Origin: CADCVQ01 sp038260305
GTDB taxonomy: Bacteria > Actinomycetota > Thermoleophilia > Solirubrobacterales > Solirubrobacteraceae
Assembly: GCA_038260305.1 (NCBI GenBank)
Contig: JBBSNY010000010.1
Coordinates: 1-64,000, forward strand
Direction: 5' to 3'
Length of the DNA: 64,000 bases
The position numbers were made by a program, and so were the translations under genes. Of this stretch, positions 59,246 to 64,000 are shown piece by piece. Positions within the stretch are counted from its first letter, which is position 1. Each line of letters opens with the position of its first letter. Under the pieces are notes generated by a model. It saw only the letters and a program-made list of their open reading frames with translations, made no database searches and was not told where the DNA came from.

Positions 59246-60496
59246 GTGGCGATCGATCTCAGCCAAATCGCAACCGTCGACACCGAGCCCGGCGAGCTGC
59301 CGGCGACGATGTCCGCCTGGGTGATCCGCAAAGACCGCGAGGGCGAGCCCGTCGACGCCTTCCAGGTCGAGGAGATCGAGGTCCCGGAGCCCGCGGCGTT
59401 CGAGGTCGTCGTGCGGGTCATGGCGGCCGGCGTGAACTTCAACAACGTCTGGGCTGCTTTGGGGAAGCCGGTGTCGGTGTTCCGCTACCACCCCGACGAG
59501 GAGCACCACATCGGCGGCTCGGATGCCTCCGGGATCGTCTGGAAGGTCGGCCCCGGCGTCACGCGCTGGAAGCCCGGCGACGAGGTCGTCGTGCATTGCA
59601 ACCAGGCCTCCTACGAGGACGTCGAGGTCCACGGCCTCGACCCGCTCGCCGCGCCGAGCCAGCAGATCTGGGGCTATGAGACGAGCTGGGGCTCGTTCGC
59701 CCAGTTCTGCAAGGTCCAGGCGCAGCAGCTGCTCCCAAAGCCCACGCACCTCGCGTGGGAGGAGGCCGCGTCGTACGGCCTGACCTACTTCACCGCCTAC
59801 CGAATGCTGATGGACCAGTGTGGCCTGCAGGCCGGCCACAAGGTCCTCATCTGGGGTGCCGCCGGCGGCCTCGGCGTGTTCGCGACCCAGCTCTGCGCCT
59901 TGGCCGGCGCCGACTGCGTCGGCGTCGTGTCTTCGGATGAGAAGGGCGCGTTGGTGCGGCAGCTCGGCGCGAAGGGCTTCATCAACCGCAACGAGTTCGC
60001 GGGCATGATGCGCCGCGGCGGCGAGACTCCCGAGCAGGAGAAGGCGCGCTTCGGCGTCTCACGCGCCTTCGCCAAGCGCGTCAAGCAGATCCTCGGCGAC
60101 GCCCCCGACATCGTCTTCGAGCACGTCGGCAAGGCGACGTTCCCGACGAGCGTCTTCTGCGTCAAGCCGTTCGGCAAGGTCGTCATCTGCGGTGCCACGT
60201 CGGGCTTCGATCTCGATTTCGACGTACGCTATCTGTGGATGCGCCAGAAGCAGATCATCGGCTCGCACTTCGCCAACGCGTGGCAGTGCCACAAGGCCAA
60301 CGAGCTTGTACGCGAGTCGAAGATCCGTCCCGTCCTGTGGAAGACGATGGGATTTGAGGACGTCGCGAACGCACATCAGCTCATGCACGAGAACAAGCAC
60401 GCCGGGAAGATCGCGATCCTCGTGGGCGCGACCGCGGTCGGTCAGGGAGCGACGACCGAGGGGCCCGGCGCGATCATGGCGGAGGTAGGTGCCTGA
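59246..60496 (+). CDS. ccr: Crotonyl-CoA carboxylase/reductase-like oxidoreductase
   Basis: Zinc-free medium-chain dehydrogenase/reductase of ~416 residues, close to Ccr, which reduces crotonyl-CoA with NADPH and adds CO2 to give ethylmalonyl-CoA. Shared marks: GVNFNNVWAALGKPVSVFRY, HIGGSDASGIVWKVGPGV, IWGYETSWGSFAQFCKVQ, the NADPH loop ILWGAAGGLGVFATQL-like segment (LIWGAAGGLGVFATQLCALA) and GSHFANAWQCHKANELV. Ccr CO2-binding residues Asn and Glu and the His of SHFAN have counterparts, but the Phe before the Glu (FET in Ccr) is Tyr here (YET). Starts at GTG 59246 or 59228 are possible; the latter overlaps the MFS stop. Confidence 0.82.
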   Translation: MAIDLSQIATVDTEPGELPATMSAWVIRKDREGEPVDAFQVEEIEVPEPAAFEVVVRVMAAGVNFNNVWAALGKPVSVFRYHPDEEHHIGGSDASGIVWKVGPGVTRWKPGDEVVVHCNQASYEDVEVHGLDPLAAPSQQIWGYETSWGSFAQFCKVQAQQLLPKPTHLAWEEAASYGLTYFTAYRMLMDQCGLQAGHKVLIWGAAGGLGVFATQLCALAGADCVGVVSSDEKGALVRQLGAKGFINRNEFAGMMRRGGETPEQEKARFGVSRAFAKRVKQILGDAPDIVFEHVGKATFPTSVFCVKPFGKVVICGATSGFDLDFDVRYLWMRQKQIIGSHFANAWQCHKANELVRESKIRPVLWKTMGFEDVANAHQLMHENKHAGKIAILVGATAVGQGATTEGPGAIMAEVGA

Positions 60497-60843
60497 TGGC
60501 ATACGGCGTGGTGCATCTCCCGGTCTACGCGACGGGCTTTCGCGCAGATGACATCGAGGCGGCGCTCGCGCAGCTCGCCCCGATCTCGCTGCGCTACGGG
60601 GCGACCCGGTACGACGTGCACCGCTCGCGCGACGACCGCCACAGGTTCCTGATGACGATCGAGTTCGCGGAGAAGGGCGGCTGGGACGCGTTCTGGTTCG
60701 GCGAGGAGTTCACCGATTGGCGCACCTCCTGCTCGAGCTGGTACACGGTGCCGCTGCTGTACTTCTGGAACGACACCGTCGCCTCGAGGATGCTGCGCAG
60801 CGCCGAGGAAGCGCTCGTCGGCGACACCGCCGGCCCGGACTGA
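60496..60843 (+). CDS. Small protein paired with the Ccr-like gene
   Basis: Protein of 115 residues; its ATG overlaps the Ccr-like stop (TGATG), so the two are co-translated. It contains LAQLAPISLRYGATRYDVHR, FLMTIEFAEKGGWDAFWFGE and WYTVPLLYFWNDTVASRM. The order (strand with Y-x-V-H-R-S, strand LMTIEF, then helix W-D-A-F-W) resembles small ferredoxin-like ABM/Dabb proteins, but I cannot place it in a family firmly. No signal or membrane part. A role tied to the Ccr-like enzyme is inferred from coupling only. Confidence 0.75.
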   Translation: MAYGVVHLPVYATGFRADDIEAALAQLAPISLRYGATRYDVHRSRDDRHRFLMTIEFAEKGGWDAFWFGEEFTDWRTSCSSWYTVPLLYFWNDTVASRMLRSAEEALVGDTAGPD

Positions 60844-60867
60844 TCGCCGGCCGCGGGGACGGCTCCC

Positions 60868-61467
60868 GTGACGTCGGTCGTACCCGAGCGCGTCGCGGGG
60901 TTTCTGTCGGCGGCCGAGTGCCTGCGTGTCGTCGCCGAGATCGATGCGGCGCAGCAGGCACAGGCCGAGATCTGGGGCGACGGCGGCTTCGGCGTGCACC
61001 CGGGCTCGCGCCGCGGCGCGATCGCGACCCTGCCGGCCGCCACCGAGGATCTCGTGCAAAATCGCCTGTGGGAGGTCATGCCGCGCCTCGAGGCGCGCTT
61101 CGGCTGCGAGGTCTCGCACATCAGCGGCGCGACCGCGCTCGTCTATCGCGAGGGCGACCACTTCGCTGCGCACTCCGACGGCGGTGGCGATGACGACGCG
61201 CCCCCGGAGGTGCGCGCGCGGCGCGTCTCGCTCGTCGTCGCCTTGAACGACGGCGCCGGTCCGTCGGCTGAGTTCACCGGCGGAGCGCTCGAGTTCTACG
61301 CGGGAACCGTGCCGGAGGTCGCCACCCGCGTCGCGCCGCTGCTGAGCGTCTCCAGCGAGCGCGGCCTGCTCGTCGCCTTCGGCTCCTCGCTGATCCACCG
61401 CGTGGCCCCGGTCATCACAGGCCGGCGCTACTCGCTCGCCCTGTGGGCACTCGCGGCACAGAACTGA
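60868..61467 (+). CDS. 2-oxoglutarate/Fe(II) oxygenase (prolyl 4-hydroxylase-like)
   Basis: Oxygenase of 199 residues with the P4H fold. Iron ligands: His and Asp in DHFAAHSDGG near residue 107 (H-x-D) and the distal His in LIHRVAPVITGRRYSLALWA near 178, with the Arg eleven residues on (GRRYS) to bind 2-oxoglutarate. The double-stranded helix also has RRVSLVVALNDG and FTGGALEFYAG, as in collagen-like prolyl hydroxylases. It hydroxylates a protein or small substrate that cannot be named. GTG 60868 is the start, with a 24-bp gap after the small gene upstream. Confidence 0.87.
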   Translation: MTSVVPERVAGFLSAAECLRVVAEIDAAQQAQAEIWGDGGFGVHPGSRRGAIATLPAATEDLVQNRLWEVMPRLEARFGCEVSHISGATALVYREGDHFAAHSDGGGDDDAPPEVRARRVSLVVALNDGAGPSAEFTGGALEFYAGTVPEVATRVAPLLSVSSERGLLVAFGSSLIHRVAPVITGRRYSLALWALAAQN

Positions 61468-61525
61468 GCGCGTTTCGTCACAAACGCGTGGTGTTTCGTA
61501 CCACGCGACCCGCGAGCATGCCCCC

Positions 61526-62497
61526 ATGGCCAAAGGGGTTTGTCGATCTGGAGGTCCTATACGCCCTCAGATCGACAAACCCCCCGACTGCGAGGTGGCG
61601 CGACGGGCCGCCGAGCAGCACGGAGTCGTCTCGACCGCCCAGTTGCGTGACTGCGGGCTCGACAGCAAGGCGGTCTCGCGCCGCGTCCGCGCCGGCCGCC
61701 TGCACCCCGTGCATCGAGGCGTCTACGCGGTAGGACACCCCGCGCTGGCGCTGGCCGGGCGGTTCGTGGCAGCCGTGCTCGCCTGCAGAGACGATGCGTT
61801 GCTGAGCCATTTCGCGGCCGCGGCCTACTGGGGGTTCTTCGCGTGGGAGGACCGTCGCATCGACGTGACCGTCGTGGGGACCACCACGCGCCTCATCGAG
61901 GGAGTGCGCCCGCACCGTGCCACATCCATGCACGAGCGCGACGTGTGGCGCCGGGACGGGATGCGGGTCACCTCGCCCGCGCGCACGCTGCTCGATCTCG
62001 CCGCGGTCCTGCCGCCGCCGACGCTGAAACGGGCCGCGCGGCAGGCACAGGCCGAGCAACGCGTGAACATCCGCCAGATCGCGGAGATCCTCACCCGCGC
62101 GAACGGGCACCGCGGCGTGACCAAGCTGCTCGCGATCGTCGCCGACGGACCCGCTCCGACGCGCAGCGACCTCGAGGACCTGCTGCTCGACCTGCTCGAC
62201 GAAGGCGGCATCGAGCGACCGAGGATCAACGCGCCGCTGACGCTCGACGGGCGACGGATCGTGCCCGACTTCCTCTGGCCCCAGACGCGCCTCGCCGTCG
62301 AAGCCGACAGCCGGCGCTGGCACGACCATTCGCTCGTCAAGGAGAACGACGCCGAGAAGCAGGCGATCCTCGAAGCGCACGGCTACCGCGTGCTACGGAT
62401 CACGTGGAGGGAGATCGTCGCGCGGCCCCCGCAGACGCTCGCGCGCGTCCGCTGCGCACTCGACGGCCGCTACTCGGCGACGACGACCTCGGCCTGA
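61526..62497 (+). CDS. AbiEi-domain protein fused to a DUF559 (Vsr-like) endonuclease domain
   Basis: Protein of up to 323 residues. The N-terminal part is an AbiEi-like winged helix: AAEQHGVVSTAQLRDCGLDS, RRVRAGRLHPVHRGVYAVGH, LLSHFAAAAYWG. The C-terminal ~110 residues match DUF559, a Vsr/PD-(D/E)XK-like nuclease fold: RIVPDFLWPQTRLAVEADSR, RWHDHSLVKENDAEKQAILE, AHGYRVLRITWREI. Its job is unknown. The first 23 codons (ATG 61526 to 61594) are read through a REP-like palindrome, so the GTG at 61595 (VARRAAEQHG), nine bases past that element, may be the real start. It converges on the hotdog genes with a 28-bp overlap. Confidence 0.82.
   Translation: MAKGVCRSGGPIRPQIDKPPDCEVARRAAEQHGVVSTAQLRDCGLDSKAVSRRVRAGRLHPVHRGVYAVGHPALALAGRFVAAVLACRDDALLSHFAAAAYWGFFAWEDRRIDVTVVGTTTRLIEGVRPHRATSMHERDVWRRDGMRVTSPARTLLDLAAVLPPPTLKRAARQAQAEQRVNIRQIAEILTRANGHRGVTKLLAIVADGPAPTRSDLEDLLLDLLDEGGIERPRINAPLTLDGRRIVPDFLWPQTRLAVEADSRRWHDHSLVKENDAEKQAILEAHGYRVLRITWREIVARPPQTLARVRCALDGRYSATTTSA
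61536..61585. repeat. REP-like palindromic element, copy 2
   Basis: GGGGTTTGTCGATCT, a core with GGAGGTCCTATACGCCCTC, then AGATCGACAAACCCCCC. It is the reverse complement of the copy at 4867-4917 with a few changes, and its arms pair better (15 bp). It sits at the very 5' end of the AbiEi-DUF559 gene, so that reading frame may run through it. Confidence 0.85.
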
Positions 62498-62865
62498 GCG
62501 TTGCGGATGATCGCCTTGCCGTCCTGCGTGCAGATGGCCTCCACGATCGCGACGCCGGCGTCGACCGACGCCACGCTGCCCGTGATCGTCAGCTCCTGCT
62601 CGGGCAGCCCCATGCCGCGGAACTGGACCGACAGGCTGCGCAGCGACTGCGGGCCGCCGCCCGCGTCCGTGACCGCGCGCGCGACCTGGGCCATCGTGTA
62701 GAGCCCGTGCAGGATGCGCCCCGGCAGCCCGACCTGCTGGGCGAACCGCTCGTCGATGTGGATCGGGTTGAAGTCGCCCGAGGCGCCCGCGTAGCGAACC
62801 GTCAGGTAGCGGTCCGGCGTCACCGAGAGCGGCTCGATCGCGGCGCCGGGCTCGAGGCTCGCCAT
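62470..62865 (-). CDS. MaoC-type hotdog dehydratase, catalytic (HadB-like) subunit
   Basis: Hotdog protein of 131 residues. The (R)-hydratase signature is intact: YAGASGDFNPIHIDERFAQQ near residue 28 with catalytic Asp and His, then RILHGLYTMAQVARAV. It should hydrate enoyl-thioesters or dehydrate 3-hydroxyacyl-thioesters. It starts at ATG 62865, four bases after the stop of the partner gene upstream, giving a HadA-HadB-like pair as in mycobacterial fatty-acid synthase II or in degradative pathways. The pair lies beside a reductase (SDR) gene, which is consistent with an acyl-chain cycle. Confidence 0.88.
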   Translation of the reverse strand: MASLEPGAAIEPLSVTPDRYLTVRYAGASGDFNPIHIDERFAQQVGLPGRILHGLYTMAQVARAVTDAGGGPQSLRSLSVQFRGMGLPEQELTITGSVASVDAGVAIVEAICTQDGKAIIRNAQAEVVVAE

Positions 62866-62869
62866 CGCG

Positions 62870-63310
62870 TCAGGCCCCACGCACGACGTTGGACCAGGTC
62901 CCGGTGCAGACGGTCTCGCCGCGCTGGTTCTCCGACACCGACTCGAAGACGAAGAAGCCCGCGCCGCGGCGCTCGCTGACGTCCTTGACAGTGACGGTCG
63001 TCGCGATCTCGTCACCGGCGATGACGAGCGGGCCCCAGCGGAACTCCTGTCCGGAGTGCACTAGGCGCGAGAAGTCGATGCCGATCTCGGGATCGAACAT
63101 CCCCTCGGCGACCGCCGGCATCGCGTAGACGACCGCGAACATCGGCGGTGCCACGATATCGTCGTAGCCGGCCTCGCGCGCGGCGTCGGGATCGTGGTGC
63201 AGCAGGTTGGTCTCGCCGACGGCGCGCGCGTACTCGCGCACCTTCTCGCGCCCGACCGCGTAGCCGGTCGGCGGGTAGGTCCTGCCGACGACATCGGTGT
63301 TGACGGCCAT
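62870..63310 (-). CDS. Hotdog dehydratase partner (HadA-like, FAS1-type MaoC N-terminus)
   Basis: Protein of 146 residues with the N-terminal MaoC/FAS1-like fold: VVGRTYPPTGYAVGREKVRE, YARAVGETNLLHHDPDAARE, AGYDDIVAPPMFAVVYAMPA, VHSGQEFRWGPLVIAGDEIA. It lacks the Asp-x4-His catalytic pair of the hydratase motif and so should be the stabilising, substrate-gripping subunit for the catalytic partner just downstream (four bases gap). The ATG at 63310 (MAVNTD) is preferred; a GTG at 63313 is one codon earlier. Acyl-chain specificity is unknown. Confidence 0.87.
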   Translation of the reverse strand: MAVNTDVVGRTYPPTGYAVGREKVREYARAVGETNLLHHDPDAAREAGYDDIVAPPMFAVVYAMPAVAEGMFDPEIGIDFSRLVHSGQEFRWGPLVIAGDEIATTVTVKDVSERRGAGFFVFESVSENQRGETVCTGTWSNVVRGA

Positions 63311-63332
63311 CACGCGGAGTCTAGGACGAGCG

Positions 63333-64000
63333 CTAGATGAAGCTCGGCACGCTGCCGCCGTCCGCCGACCACGCCGCGCCGGCCACCGTGCTCGCCTGCG
63401 CCGAGCACAGGAACACGATCACGGCGGCGATCTCCTCAGGCTCGGCGAAACGCCCGAGCGGGACCTTCGCCTGCTGCGCCGACAGCGCCTCGTCGCGCGA
63501 GATGCCCCGCGCCGCGGCGGCCTGGTCGGCGAGCCCGCCGTCGGCAAGCCATAACGGCGACGTCACCGGTCCCGGCGCGACGGCGTTGACGAGCACGCCG
63601 TCGCCGACGTAGCGATCGGCGAAGTGGCGCGACAGCGACAGCTGCGCCGCTTTCGTGACGGAGTAGGCGACGTTCGTCAGCGACGGGCGCTTGCCCGACG
63701 ACGAGCAGACGTTGACGATCCGCCCGCCGCCGGCGGCCGCCATCAGCGGCGCGGCGGCGCGCATGAGCCGCATCGGCCCCATGACGTTGAGCTCCCATTG
63801 ACCCTGCCAATCGTCGTCGGTGAGCTCCTCCAGCGGGCGCACGAAGCTCGTGCCCGCGTTGTTGACGAGCACGTCGACGGCGCCGAGGCGCTCGACGCAG
63901 GCCGTCACGATGCGTTCGGCGTCGGCCGGTTCGGTGACGTCCGCGACGAGGTGCTCCGCGTCGAGCTGCGCCGCGACCGCCGTCAGCTCGTCGCAGGCGC
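63333..64000 (-). CDS. Short-chain dehydrogenase/reductase, 5' part outside window
   Basis: SDR-family oxidoreductase; 222 codons are visible and the N-terminal NAD(P)-binding glycine motif lies beyond the right edge. Seen are the cofactor Asp (LVADVTEPADAERI), VDVLVNNAGTSFVRPLEEL, IVNVCSSSGKRPS (catalytic Ser) and the Tyr/Lys pair in VAYSVTKAAQLSLSRHFADR, then NAVAPGPVTSPLWLADG. The end is SADGGSVPSFI. It reduces a ketone or oxidises an alcohol, perhaps a 3-oxoacyl thioester in view of the dehydratase pair just downstream on the same strand (inference). Confidence 0.9.
   Translation of the reverse strand, partial: ACDELTAVAAQLDAEHLVADVTEPADAERIVTACVERLGAVDVLVNNAGTSFVRPLEELTDDDWQGQWELNVMGPMRLMRAAAPLMAAAGGGRIVNVCSSSGKRPSLTNVAYSVTKAAQLSLSRHFADRYVGDGVLVNAVAPGPVTSPLWLADGGLADQAAAARGISRDEALSAQQAKVPLGRFAEPEEIAAVIVFLCSAQASTVAGAAWSADGGSVPSFI

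Overview
This window is chromosomal DNA from a very GC-rich actinobacterium. The gene content points to the Thermoleophilia (Solirubrobacterales, relatives of Conexibacter or Solirubrobacter). Supporting traits are complete F420 biosynthesis with a fused FbiC, many GTG/TTG starts, apparently leaderless promoters, 4-base stop/start overlaps, a DEDDh exonuclease/GIY-YIG fusion and numerous small secreted proteins. The placement is inferred from gene content; no rRNA is present.

Layout. 1-12.6 kb: Ser/Thr kinase, thioesterase, DEAD-box helicase, aminotransferase, membrane proteins, S4 RNA-binding protein, CbxX-type AAA ATPase, an acetyltransferase, two frameshifted small genes and a LigD-type primase-polymerase. 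12.9-24.1 kb: a defence region with an AAA/DUF4143 ATPase, a complete four-gene SMC plasmid-defence operon (type II Wadjet, jetABCD) and an AbiE pair whose toxin gene is broken. It ends at the 3' side of a tRNA-Pro gene. 24-31 kb: five tRNAs, a frameshifted glycosidase-like gene, YceI, an AraC regulator beside a double-VOC dioxygenase, a gutted DUF2568 gene and a VapBC module against tRNA-Leu. 30.7-45 kb: IMPase and amidase, then enoyl-CoA hydratase, F420:NADP oxidoreductase, cofD, cofC, cofE and a PaoABC-type molybdenum aldehyde oxidoreductase, then greA and fbiC on the other strand. 44-64 kb: an orphan THI5-like lipoprotein, L,D-transpeptidase and histidine kinase facing a response regulator, an RTX-repeat protein, PPK2, a repetitive Ig-like secreted protein, YgfZ, the exonuclease/GIY-YIG protein, a MarR-efflux pair, a Ccr-like reductase, a 2OG-Fe(II) oxygenase, an AbiEi-DUF559 protein, two hotdog dehydratase subunits and a partial SDR.

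How the genes work together. FbiC makes Fo, CofC and CofD attach the phospholactyl arm, CofE adds glutamates, and the NpdG-like protein can exchange hydride between F420 and NADP. All lie within 10 kb. JetA, JetB and JetC should form an SMC complex that recognises circular plasmids, with JetD as the nuclease. MarR probably represses itself and the efflux pump through a palindrome overlapping its own start.

The most unusual signals are: (i) two places where a 24-28 codon mini-gene, apparently made by duplicating the gene junction, is wedged between coupled genes (jetC/jetD and paoB/paoC); (ii) a 50-bp palindromic REP-like element present twice in opposite orientation, once at the 5' end of an AbiEi-DUF559 gene; (iii) a five-unit 25-bp tandem array in which every unit is a hairpin; (iv) a set of small genes that have lost their middle or carry frameshifts.
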